NCBI RefSeq assembly: GCF_013407935.1
Contig: NZ_JACBZU010000001.1
Coordinates: 992,001-1,056,000, forward strand
Origin: Allomuricauda sp. ARW1Y1
GTDB taxonomy: Bacteria; Bacteroidota; Bacteroidia; Flavobacteriales; Flavobacteriaceae
Length of the DNA: 64,000 bases
Direction: 5' to 3'
The notes beneath the pieces were generated by a model that did no database searches, had not been told where the DNA came from, and saw only the letters and a program-made list of their open reading frames with translations. The first letter of the stretch is position 1, and each line of letters begins with the position of its first letter. Shown piece after piece: positions 55,531 to 63,623 of the stretch. A program made the translations under genes and the position numbers.

Positions 55531-56775
55531 TTACATCAAAAGCATCCAGCAATAGTACAGCGCAAAAAGGGATAGGAAAATCATACCACAGTAGGTAAGT
55601 ACGCGCAGTCCCAATTTGGGTTTGTGTGCTATGGGCATATCTTTTCCGGTCACGGTTTTTAGGTTCATCCAACCAAGCAATGGCGCAAATACGAAGGATA
55701 CAAAAGTGGCCAAGGCGACCAATTGGCCCATATTGGCACTGAACAGGCTAATAACGATCCAGTTGATCCACGCCATCACAAGCACCATCAAGGCAAACGC
55801 GTGTTTGGCATTATAGATATTTTTTTGGGGATACAGTTTTTGGAGCACGTCCAAACTAACTCTGGAAATGGCATCATGCGCCGTCATACAGGTGCTGAAC
55901 ATGGTCGCAAAGGCAGCAACGGCAATAAAGAAGTAGGCCCAATTCCCAATGTGTGTGGTAAACAGATTTACCAACTGATCGGCAAACACTACAGAGTTAT
56001 TGCTCAATTCCGTACCCGTACCATAAAGGGTCATCCAACCAATGATCATAAAAAACACGGCCAAAACAGCGGTCAGGATATAACCTACGTTAAATTCTTG
56101 AAGGGCAAGTTTGAGCGATGGCTTTCGTTTCATCGTTTTTAGGTTCTCCATGCCCCATAAGCTCACCCAGCCCGAAGCTTCCACGGCTGTGGGCATCCAT
56201 CCCACAAGCCCGATCAAAAAGAGAATGCCCACTTCGTTGAATATTTCTGGCCGTTGATAGGATTCGCTATTCGGGACCGGGCCCTTTTGCAAAACTAGGA
56301 TGGTGGTGACCAGCAAGGCAATAAAGAGAATAGTAATGACCGCTTTGAGGGAATTTTCCAGAAAACGGTATTTCCCAATGATCAAAATCAAACTGATAAA
56401 AACGAACAGTCCCAACGAAATGGCCCCAGCGCCCACTGAGGTTACATCGAAAAGGTTCATGAATAGCCCAGCAGTAACTACATAAAGTGCTGCCAAAATG
56501 GTAAAGGTGGAAATCAAGGTGACAAAGGCATAGATCCATAAATAGGTTTTGCCCAGATTGGCATAGCCCTCGATCAAACTTTTTTCCGTAACCGTGGTAT
56601 ACCGAATACCAAACTCAAAAAAAGGGTATTTGAGCAAATTAGCCAGGATGATGGGAATGATCATGACCCATCCGTATTGTGCGCCGGCTTTTGTAGACAA
56701 TACCAAGTGGGAAGTACCTATGGCCATACTGGCGAACAGTAGACCAGGTCCAAGTGCTTTGAGCAATGCCTTCAT
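55531..56775 (-). CDS. Nramp-related divalent metal transporter, atypical
   Basis: A 414-residue membrane protein with about eleven helices in the Nramp (LeuT-like) fold. GPGLLFASMAIGTSH at the start of helix 1 aligns with the Nramp GPG...DPGN region, and GWMPTAVEASGW (about 191-203) with the helix 6 MPH motif, but the Asp and Asn of DPGN are absent and the helix 6 His is Thr196. These residues bind the metal in Mn/Fe transporters, so the substrate may differ (magnesium or another cation, or not a metal). It is convergent with the OmpA-family gene and stands alone. Confidence 0.82.
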   Translation of the reverse strand: MKALLKALGPGLLFASMAIGTSHLVLSTKAGAQYGWVMIIPIILANLLKYPFFEFGIRYTTVTEKSLIEGYANLGKTYLWIYAFVTLISTFTILAALYVVTAGLFMNLFDVTSVGAGAISLGLFVFISLILIIGKYRFLENSLKAVITILFIALLVTTILVLQKGPVPNSESYQRPEIFNEVGILFLIGLVGWMPTAVEASGWVSLWGMENLKTMKRKPSLKLALQEFNVGYILTAVLAVFFMIIGWMTLYGTGTELSNNSVVFADQLVNLFTTHIGNWAYFFIAVAAFATMFSTCMTAHDAISRVSLDVLQKLYPQKNIYNAKHAFALMVLVMAWINWIVISLFSANMGQLVALATFVSFVFAPLLGWMNLKTVTGKDMPIAHKPKLGLRVLTYCGMIFLSLFALYYCWMLLM

Positions 56776-57011
56776 GCAGTTTGTTGGTTAATTTTTCAAA
56801 GCTGGAAGATATGTTTTTTTTACGAAAGTGTTCTGTTGTTTAATCAATTGCCACAAAGGGAACCGACCGGAAAATTCGAAAAAAGCCTGCTGTTTTATGT
56901 AGAGAAAAAGTATCTTTAAAACGAACTAGAAGAAACCTGAATCAGATGGTCTCATTTCCTTTTTGGGCAATCATTTGATTTACAAAAAATTAACTAAACC
57001 AAACAAAACCA

Positions 57012-58736
57012 ATGCAGATAATTGAGAATTCGACGGTCTACGATGCCATTATTGTGGGGTCGGGTGCTGGTGGAGGAATGTCGGCCAAGGTACTCTCCGA
57101 GGCCGGTCTGAAAGTAGCTGTCGTTGAGGCAGGTCCGTTTTATGACCCTGCCATGCCCGAACATCAAACCCAATTGAAGTGGCCTTACGAAAGTCCTCGT
57201 CGGGGAAAAAGCACCCGTTTCCGTCCCTTTGGTGATTTCGATGCCGCCTATGGCGGATGGGACATCGAGGGCGAGCCTTATACGCAAAAGGATGGGACAA
57301 AATTCGAATGGTTCCGTTCGCGGATGCTGGGGGGCAGGACCAACCACTGGGGAAGGATCTCCCTACGCTTTGGTCCACAGGATTTCAAACACAAGGATGT
57401 GGACGGGCACGGGGACAACTGGCCCATAAGTTATGACGACGTAAAACCGTATTACGATAAGGTGGACAAACTGATTGGGGTATTCGGCACCAACGAAGGA
57501 CTTCCCAACGACCCGGATGGCTTCTTTTTGCCACCCCCAAAACCAAGGTTGCATGAGCTGTTCTATATTAAGGGAGCTAGAAAAAGTAATATTCCTGTCT
57601 ACCCTTCAAGAATGTCCATGCTCACCAAGAAAATCAATAACGAACGCGGGGTATGCTTCTACTGCGGACAGTGTAACCGTGCTTGCCAAGTATATGCCGA
57701 CTTTTCTGCGGGAACTTGTCTAATCTTCCCGGCCCAGAAAAATGGTGGTCAAATTGATTTATTTGTAAACTGCATGGTGCGGGAAGTGACCACCAACGAA
57801 GAGGGCAAGGCCACGGGTGTGTCCTACATCAACAAAGAAGATAGAAAAGAATATAAACTCAAAGGAAAAGTGGTTGTACTAGGGGCCTCGGCCTGTAGTT
57901 CGGCCCGTATCCTTTTGAACTCCAAGAGCAAGCAACACCCCAACGGACTGGGTAACAGCAGCGATATCGTGGGCAAGTACCTGCACGACTCTACGGGGGC
58001 GGATAGGGCAGCCTTTATTCCAGACCTGATGAACCGCAAAGTGTCCTACAACGAAGATGGGGTAGGTGGTATGCACGTGTACTCTCCATGGTGGGGCGAT
58101 AATTCCAAACTGGACTTCCCAAGAGGCTACCATATCGAGGTATGGGGCGGTATGGGCATGCCCAGTTATGGTTTTGGCTTTAATGTAAACGAGTTCAATA
58201 AGTTCTTCGGGACCAAGGTTGGTGGCTATGGCGATGTGCTGCGAAGTGATGCCAAAAAATACTATGGAGCCGTTGTGGGCATGGCAGGTCGTGGAGAATC
58301 CATTGCCCGAAAGGAGAATTACTGCGAAATCGACCCTACCACAGTGGACGAGTTTGGTATCCCGGTGCTTCGCTTTCATTATAAATGGAGTCAGTACGAG
58401 ATCAACCAAGCCAAACACATGCAGGACACCTTTGAGGAAATCTTGATCAATATGGGGGGAGAACCTCTGGGCAAGAAGCCAGGAAAGGATACCAACTATG
58501 GACTGCACAACCCGGGGAACATCATCCACGAGGTGGGAACGACCCGGATGGGAGACGATCCCAAAACTTCGGTGACGAACAAATACCAACAGCTGCACGA
58601 TGTGGACAACGTCTTTATCGTAGATGCTGGGCCCTTTGTGTCGCAGGCAGACAAGAACTGTACCTGGACGATACTGGCACTCTCGATGCGTGCCTCGGAG
58701 TACATTGTGGAACAACTCAAACAACAAAATATCTAA
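57012..58736 (+). CDS. GMC-family FAD oxidoreductase with ferredoxin-like cysteine motif
   Basis: A 574-residue flavoprotein. The FAD-binding motif VGSGAGGGMSAKVLSEAG (about 16-33) and the C-terminal GMC signatures HEVGTTRMGDDP and VDAGPFVSQADKNCTWTILAL are intact. Midway is CFYCGQCNRAC (Cys215, 218, 221, 225), a CxxCxxCxxxC pattern as in ferredoxins; related FAD-dependent sugar dehydrogenases carry an Fe-S cluster in this region. I see no signal peptide in this subunit; the following gene has one, so co-export is possible. The substrate is probably an alcohol or sugar. The small subunit gene follows after four bases. No cytochrome c subunit is present. Confidence 0.9.
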   Translation: MQIIENSTVYDAIIVGSGAGGGMSAKVLSEAGLKVAVVEAGPFYDPAMPEHQTQLKWPYESPRRGKSTRFRPFGDFDAAYGGWDIEGEPYTQKDGTKFEWFRSRMLGGRTNHWGRISLRFGPQDFKHKDVDGHGDNWPISYDDVKPYYDKVDKLIGVFGTNEGLPNDPDGFFLPPPKPRLHELFYIKGARKSNIPVYPSRMSMLTKKINNERGVCFYCGQCNRACQVYADFSAGTCLIFPAQKNGGQIDLFVNCMVREVTTNEEGKATGVSYINKEDRKEYKLKGKVVVLGASACSSARILLNSKSKQHPNGLGNSSDIVGKYLHDSTGADRAAFIPDLMNRKVSYNEDGVGGMHVYSPWWGDNSKLDFPRGYHIEVWGGMGMPSYGFGFNVNEFNKFFGTKVGGYGDVLRSDAKKYYGAVVGMAGRGESIARKENYCEIDPTTVDEFGIPVLRFHYKWSQYEINQAKHMQDTFEEILINMGGEPLGKKPGKDTNYGLHNPGNIIHEVGTTRMGDDPKTSVTNKYQQLHDVDNVFIVDAGPFVSQADKNCTWTILALSMRASEYIVEQLKQQNI

Positions 58737-58740
58737 CGGA

Positions 58741-59451
58741 ATGGACAGAAGAAAGAGTTTAAAATCGATTGTATTGGGTTCTGTTGCCGGAGGATTGGCA
58801 CTGCACGGATGCAAACCTTCCACGGAAGGCACAGAATTGGTAGAGGCACCTAAGATTACCTATCCGGGAAGGGTGCCGCAGGAGACCGAATTGATTAATG
58901 AACTGCAGGACGAACAATTTTTGAACGCGCACGAGATGGAAACGCTCACGATCCTTTGTGATTTGATACTGCCACCCTCGGATGAGTTTAAAGGTGCATC
59001 GGATGCGGATGTGGTGAGCTTTATTGAGTTTATGAGTAAGGACGAGGAGACCTTGCAGCCCGACTTGAGGGGTGGAATCATGTGGCTGGACCATAAGAGC
59101 AACACCGAATATGGAACGGAGTTCAAAAGTGCTTCGGAAGCACAGCAAAAGGAAATTTTAGATGGAATCGCTTACTACGACCCTGAAATTCCCAGTAATG
59201 AGCGACCTTTTGAGGTAAACTTCTTCTCCTTGGTGCGCAATTTGACCATGACCGGTTTTTACACAAGCAAAATAGGGATAGAGGAAATTGGGTACAAAGG
59301 CAACCAACCCAATGTGTGGGACGGTGTGCCACAAGATGTCTTGGACCAACATGGTGTATCGTATGATGAGGAATGGTTGGCCAAGTGTGTGGACCAAAGC
59401 AAGCGAGGTATCATCGCGGAATGGGACGAAGATGGTAATTTGTTGACCTAG
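58741..59451 (+). CDS. Gluconate 2-dehydrogenase subunit 3-family lipoprotein
   Basis: A 236-residue partner of the GMC oxidoreductase. The N-terminus DRRKSLKSIVLGSVAGGLALHGC combines a twin-arginine-like RRKSLK with a lipobox ending at Cys24, so it is probably exported folded with its partner and lipid-anchored. The middle matches the G2D subunit 3 family (LCDLILPPSDEFKGASDADVV, FSLVRNLTMTGFYTSKIG). These small subunits assist maturation and export of the catalytic subunit. It begins four bases after the GMC stop (58741); an alternative start inside the GMC gene is not credible. Followed by the 59.5-kb inverted-repeat element. Confidence 0.88.
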   Translation: MDRRKSLKSIVLGSVAGGLALHGCKPSTEGTELVEAPKITYPGRVPQETELINELQDEQFLNAHEMETLTILCDLILPPSDEFKGASDADVVSFIEFMSKDEETLQPDLRGGIMWLDHKSNTEYGTEFKSASEAQQKEILDGIAYYDPEIPSNERPFEVNFFSLVRNLTMTGFYTSKIGIEEIGYKGNQPNVWDGVPQDVLDQHGVSYDEEWLAKCVDQSKRGIIAEWDEDGNLLT

Positions 59452-59468
59452 ATTTTTAGGCTAAAAAC

Positions 59469-59605
59469 AAAGAGGCTGCCTAAAAAGCTATAATATTTGA
59501 ACTCTGTCAGGTTGAGCGCAGTCCAACCCCATTGGTTATCAATGTGTCTTAAGTTCTCGACTACGCTCGAACTGACATGTAAATGTTTTTTAGAACAGCC
59601 TCTTT
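59469..59605. mobile_element. MITE-like nested inverted-repeat element
   Basis: A 137-bp element with outer 10-bp perfect inverted repeats AAAGAGGCTG (59469-59478) and CAGCCTCTTT (59596-59605), extended imperfectly by about eight bases, and an inner imperfect pair: TGTCAGGTTGAGCGCAGTC (59505-59523) with TCGACTACGCTCGAACTGACA region (59557-59577). It lies between convergent genes and could fold into a long hairpin or terminate both. No coding capacity; its mobility is not shown. Confidence 0.55.
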
Positions 59606-59648
59606 TATGAATTGGTTAACTTAACGAGGTGTTTAGGCCAAAATACAA

Positions 59649-60362
59649 TTAGGGTTGGATCTGCTCCAACAAGAACACATCCACATCTCCGGATACGGTA
59701 AGCTCGTGACCGGAATCGTTGAATAATGCGTCTACCGTGAATGAAAAAGATAATGTTAGGTGATTGGTAGTTTCATCCCACACCAAGTCGGTGTATTCCA
59801 AATCTGAAATTCCAGGTTGGTCAAATGTCCATAAATCATCAATAACGAAGAATTTATTGTCTTCCCCTATTACGGAATAATATAATTGGGCGTTCGAGGG
59901 TTGAATAATGATTTCATCATCTGTTCCCAAGTTCTCTATATTTAAATAGAATCTAAAAAATGTTTCATTCACGTTTTGGTCAGGAGTGCTTAAAAACCTT
60001 CTTATTCTAAATTCGTGATAGGTATTATCACCTTCTTGACTAAAAGTGATACTATTGTGTCCCGCAATATTCTCAATACCAACAAATCTGAATGTATTGG
60101 AGTCTTCAAAAGCTTCCCCATCTGGGCGTGTTCCCTGAAGGGATACGTTAATATGCCCATATTGGGTGAGTTCATCAAATCCTTCACCATTGTCACCGTC
60201 TTGTCCGGCTTCCCCTTGTGGTCCTTGTTCGCCCTGAGGACCTTGAGGACCTTGTTCACCTTGAGGTCCAGGAAGACCATCCTTTCCATCTTCTGGGGAG
60301 CAGGAGGTCACTGAAAGGCATACGGCCAATAGCCCCATGCTAAGTAATCTCATTGTTTTCAT
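59649..60362 (-). CDS. Collagen-like lipoprotein
   Basis: A 237-residue lipoprotein. The signal peptide ends LLAVCLSVTSC (Cys21), followed at once by 12 consecutive Gly-X-Y triplets (about 26-61), rich in GPQ and GEQ as in bacterial collagens, which form a trimeric triple helix. The C-terminal domain (about 65-237) is beta-rich and of unknown family. It is likely a surface stalk. A single gene, divergent from the AraC regulator. Confidence 0.82.
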   Translation of the reverse strand: MKTMRLLSMGLLAVCLSVTSCSPEDGKDGLPGPQGEQGPQGPQGEQGPQGEAGQDGDNGEGFDELTQYGHINVSLQGTRPDGEAFEDSNTFRFVGIENIAGHNSITFSQEGDNTYHEFRIRRFLSTPDQNVNETFFRFYLNIENLGTDDEIIIQPSNAQLYYSVIGEDNKFFVIDDLWTFDQPGISDLEYTDLVWDETTNHLTLSFSFTVDALFNDSGHELTVSGDVDVFLLEQIQP

Positions 60363-60391
60363 AAAATTATTTTAAAGATTTAAGGTGTAAA

Positions 60392-60425
60392 GAAAGATAA
60401 ATGCAGTATTTTTTTAGTACGCCAA
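60392..60425 (-). promoter_or_regulatory. Putative promoter of the collagen-like gene
   Basis: On the minus strand TTG (60425-60423), 23 bases, then TATCTTTC (60399-60392), one mismatch from TAnnTTTG. It lies 29 bases before the ATG. The 21-bp repeats begin one base upstream of the TTG. Confidence 0.4.
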
Positions 60426-60426
60426 T

Positions 60427-60480
60427 TGACGGATGCCCCTTCCGATCTGACGAATGCCCCTTCTGATCTGACGGATGCAT
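60427..60480. repeat. 21-bp direct repeats in the collagen/AraC intergenic region
   Basis: Copies of TGACGGATGCCCCTTC... start at 60427, 60448 and 60469, exactly 21 bases apart; the third is truncated after TGACGGATGCAT. They directly abut the -33 box of the collagen-like gene. AraC itself binds direct half-sites 21 bases apart, so these may be operator sites for the neighbouring regulator. Confidence 0.75.
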
Positions 60481-60540
60481 TTTTTGGGTATTGGAAATCG
60501 TATCCAATAGTCCGTATCTTACATTTTGAAAAACTAACCT

Positions 60541-61332
60541 GTGATTCTTGCCAATCATCATCCCCAACCCCCTTTGGATGCCCTTTTTAGGGAGTGCTAC
60601 TACATCCATATGGGTGAAAGGTCGGGCCGGATTCCTATTATCGATGATTGCTGTTATGATTTTGTGTTCTTCAAGGAGGCCGACGGGTATTTTTATTACG
60701 GTCCGGACCAACAAGCCCAACCGATTGGAAGTACCATTTTTACTATCCATCAGCTCCAACCGCCTTATCGCATTGAAGCAGCCAACTCCCTAACTTTTTT
60801 TACCATTAAAGTGCAACCTTGGGCCAACGCCCATTTCTTTTCCGAAGTGAAAGCTAGTGGAATAGTCGATGTTTCTGGGTTACATCCTGGACTGATGCCC
60901 TTCTGTCAGGATATATTTAAGGCTAGGGAAGAAGAACGTTTTGCCATGGCCGAAGCTTGGATGCAGCAGGTGCTGACAACGCCTTCCCCTTCCATGGAAC
61001 TGGTCCGTGCCATTTGTGAAACCATTTATGAAAAACGGGGAATGGTCACGGTGAACGAATTGAGCGAGCAGTTTCAGCGTTCGCGGCAGTATTTGGGCAA
61101 AGTATTTAAAAAGGAAGTGCTTTATAGCCTCAAAAAGTTCATTATTACAGTTCGAATCTTGGATTTGGTAAAGTACAGGGCCAAGCACGCTGAGGTTTCA
61201 TTGACCGAACTCAGTTATGATTATGGGTATTTTGATCAGTCCCATTTTATCAACGACTTTAAAAAAGTCTGCGGCGTGGCTCCCTTGGAGTTTTTTAATC
61301 ATCTTCCCGAGTTTTTGCTGCGTCATCAATGA
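60541..61332 (+). CDS. AraC-family transcriptional regulator
   Basis: A 263-residue regulator with an N-terminal cupin-like sensing region (about 1-130; DFVFFKEADGYFYYGPD) and a C-terminal pair of helix-turn-helix motifs (about 165-255): VNELSEQFQRSRQYLGKVFKK and LTELSYDYGYFDQSHFINDF with GVAPLEFF. The start is a GTG at 60541; the next ATG would remove sensing sequence. It is divergent from the collagen-like gene; three 21-bp repeats between them are plausible targets. The serine hydrolase gene 65 bases downstream may be under the same control. Confidence 0.9.
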   Translation: MILANHHPQPPLDALFRECYYIHMGERSGRIPIIDDCCYDFVFFKEADGYFYYGPDQQAQPIGSTIFTIHQLQPPYRIEAANSLTFFTIKVQPWANAHFFSEVKASGIVDVSGLHPGLMPFCQDIFKAREEERFAMAEAWMQQVLTTPSPSMELVRAICETIYEKRGMVTVNELSEQFQRSRQYLGKVFKKEVLYSLKKFIITVRILDLVKYRAKHAEVSLTELSYDYGYFDQSHFINDFKKVCGVAPLEFFNHLPEFLLRHQ

Positions 61333-61397
61333 AGGTTTCCATTTTTACAATTTTTGGAGCTTGGTTTTTTGGTTCTTTGCCCAAAATAAAAATAGTG

Positions 61398-62714
61398 ATG
61401 AGATACATTTTGATGCTTTTTGGGATGATGGTGATGGTTGCCTGTGGCGAGCAAGCCGAGAAAGAAGGAGTTGTGATTTCTCCACAAATGGAGCGAGTTC
61501 GTGATTCGGTGGATACCTATTTTACAAAGTTGACGGAGTTGCAAAAATTCAACGGTGTGCTGTTGGTGTACAAAAACGATACGCTTTTGTTGAACAAAGC
61601 CTACAATTTGAATGAATCTCCGGAAAGCTCGTCCTATGTCACCCCGGACTTCCAGTTTGATATCCATTCCATTTCCAAACTCATGGCCCATTACCTGCTG
61701 GCGCAATTGGAACTGGAGGGCAAACTCTCCAAAAATCAGACCTTGAATCAGTTTATACCCGACTTTCCAAAAGGAGATAAGATTACGTTGAACATGTTGT
61801 TAGAGCACCGCTCTGGCCTCCCCAGGGAACTGGTAGGATTCGAGGGGCAAGAATACCAGTTAGAACCAGAGGATATTGTTGAATTGGCAAAACAGCAAAC
61901 CTTATTATTTGAGCCGGGTACCGATGCGCAGTATTCTAATGTGGGGTACGAATTGGTATGCCATATCATTTCCCAAGCGTATGGCAAGCCCTTTGCGCAA
62001 TGTTTGGTGGACGAAATCTTCAAGCCGTTGGGGATGGATTCCAGCGGAGCACATTTTTTCGTCAAGGAGCATAATGTCAGCCAAATGGCACAGAACCATA
62101 CACTAAAGGATGGAGATTTGGTCACTGTGGACAACATTCAAAAGGATGAGTTCCGCACGGCACGCATCTTTTCGACGGCCGAAGATCTAAAGATCTTTCT
62201 GGATCATATCAAACAGGAGCCTATAGCTTCTTTCTTAACCAATGAAGAAGGTGTTATTGCCAAAGATGGCGGTTCCAAAGGTATTCGGGCACAGGTGTAC
62301 ACCGATCTGAGGAACCATTTTGATTTTGTTTTGCTGGCCAATTATGACGAAATGCCTTTTTTTGATGCTATCGACGACATGGCTAAGATGCTCAAATCGC
62401 AGCCTGTTGCCTTTCCAAAGGAAATCAACCGAAAAGCCATAGTGGTGGAACCAGAAGTACTGGAACCATATGCGGGTTTCTACACCTTTGCCGATTTTGA
62501 TGGGCTGGTATTGGAGGTGAGGGTCGCTAATGGAAAGCTGGTATTATTTCAAGAGGGAGAACAAGTTGGGGAATTACAGGCGGAAAGCCCGACCGTGTTT
62601 TTTGAGGACCCAAAGGCGGCCGAATCTTTTGAATTTGTCCCCAATGATTCGGGCAGCTATAATGCCCTGATGGGGTGGAAGGGAATCGTGGTGGAAGGAA
62701 AACGGAACCCTTAA
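61398..62714 (+). CDS. Serine hydrolase (class C beta-lactamase / DD-peptidase fold) lipoprotein
   Basis: A 438-residue hydrolase with a lipoprotein signal (RYILMLFGMMVMVAC) and the beta-lactamase-related fold. The catalytic SxxK is S91-ISK (HSISKLMA), the YxN is YSN in DAQYSNVGYE, and a KDGGSKG stretch (HxG/KTG equivalent) lies near the end of the domain. After about residue 350 comes a small beta domain (EPYAGFYTF). Natural substrates of such proteins range from peptidoglycan peptides to esters and cannot be told here. The frame opens at 61329, but ATG 61398 gives the lipobox. Confidence 0.85.
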   Translation: MRYILMLFGMMVMVACGEQAEKEGVVISPQMERVRDSVDTYFTKLTELQKFNGVLLVYKNDTLLLNKAYNLNESPESSSYVTPDFQFDIHSISKLMAHYLLAQLELEGKLSKNQTLNQFIPDFPKGDKITLNMLLEHRSGLPRELVGFEGQEYQLEPEDIVELAKQQTLLFEPGTDAQYSNVGYELVCHIISQAYGKPFAQCLVDEIFKPLGMDSSGAHFFVKEHNVSQMAQNHTLKDGDLVTVDNIQKDEFRTARIFSTAEDLKIFLDHIKQEPIASFLTNEEGVIAKDGGSKGIRAQVYTDLRNHFDFVLLANYDEMPFFDAIDDMAKMLKSQPVAFPKEINRKAIVVEPEVLEPYAGFYTFADFDGLVLEVRVANGKLVLFQEGEQVGELQAESPTVFFEDPKAAESFEFVPNDSGSYNALMGWKGIVVEGKRNP

Positions 62715-62720
62715 GCCAAT

Positions 62721-63623
62721 TTATTCATCCAATTCATGGTAAGGCTCAAAATAGATATGGTACTTTTTGGCGTAGGTATAGGTAAACTGTGCCCCAAAAA
62801 AGAGAATAAGGCAGGAATAGGAGACCCACAGCAATACCAAAACAATGGTACCGGCCGCACCATAGGTAGAGCCGGGCTTTGCTTCGCCAAAGTAGAGTCC
62901 CAGTAAGAACTTCCCGATCACGAACAATACGGCAGTGATAAAGGCGCCGAACCAAACGGCCCGCCATTTGATCTTGGCATCGGGCAGGAATTTGAACATC
63001 AAGGCAAACATGACCGTAATAATGGCAATGGATGAAATAATATCTATGGTGTAGGCCAGATAAATAGCCGCTTCACTGATCAAGCTTTTTAGATAATCGT
63101 TGAGGGCAGCAATGGCAGCGGTGACGATAAAACTGATCAACAATAAAAAACCGATGACGAGGATAAAAGCAAAGCTTTTGGCCCGTTCGGTGACCAATTT
63201 CCAAAAGTTGAATCCCTTGGATACCCTGATACGCCATATCTCGTTCAGCGATATTTTTAACTGGTAAAAGACACCAGTGGCACCAAAGAGGAGGGTGGCA
63301 ATACCGATGAGGGTGGAAATCAAGTTTTTATCCTTGTTTTGGGTGTCCTGTACAATTTCTTCAATGGTTTGGGCAGCGTTGGGTCCGAGCGCAACGGAAA
63401 ATTCATCCGTCAATCGGCCCTGTACGATGTCCACGCCCCAAATGGCCCCCACAATGTTGATGATGATGACCAACAGCGCAGGCAATGAAAGTACGGCATA
63501 ATAGGCCACCACTGCGCTCAAACGCCATGGGCGGGCCTTGCTCCACGCGGTATAGGTATCCCAAAGTAGGTAAGGGAAATCTTTGAGTCGAAATCGGTTG
63601 GCGTATGTGTGTGTTTTGGACAA
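62721..63623 (-). CDS. YihY/virulence factor BrkB family membrane protein
   Basis: A 300-residue polytopic inner-membrane protein with six helices, of the YihY/BrkB family (once misnamed ribonuclease BN). Early WRLSAVVAYYAVLSLPALLVI and the conserved loops GATGVFYQLKISLNEIW and GSTYGAAGTIVLVLLWVSYSCLILFFGAQFTY are present. The last segment is the strongest family signature. Function is unsettled; lipid or exporter roles have been proposed. It is convergent with the serine hydrolase gene (six bases between stops). Confidence 0.92.
   Translation of the reverse strand: MSKTHTYANRFRLKDFPYLLWDTYTAWSKARPWRLSAVVAYYAVLSLPALLVIIINIVGAIWGVDIVQGRLTDEFSVALGPNAAQTIEEIVQDTQNKDKNLISTLIGIATLLFGATGVFYQLKISLNEIWRIRVSKGFNFWKLVTERAKSFAFILVIGFLLLISFIVTAAIAALNDYLKSLISEAAIYLAYTIDIISSIAIITVMFALMFKFLPDAKIKWRAVWFGAFITAVLFVIGKFLLGLYFGEAKPGSTYGAAGTIVLVLLWVSYSCLILFFGAQFTYTYAKKYHIYFEPYHELDE

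Noticed and set aside
57879-58832. A 317-codon open frame on the minus strand
   Set aside because: Antisense to the GMC oxidoreductase gene; His/Val-rich translation typical of a codon-usage shadow.
59649-60362. Collagen-like gene as a phage tail-fibre gene
   Set aside because: It has a lipoprotein signal and no phage genes nearby.
60427-60480. 21-bp repeats as a short CRISPR
   Set aside because: The copies are contiguous without spacers and no cas genes are present.
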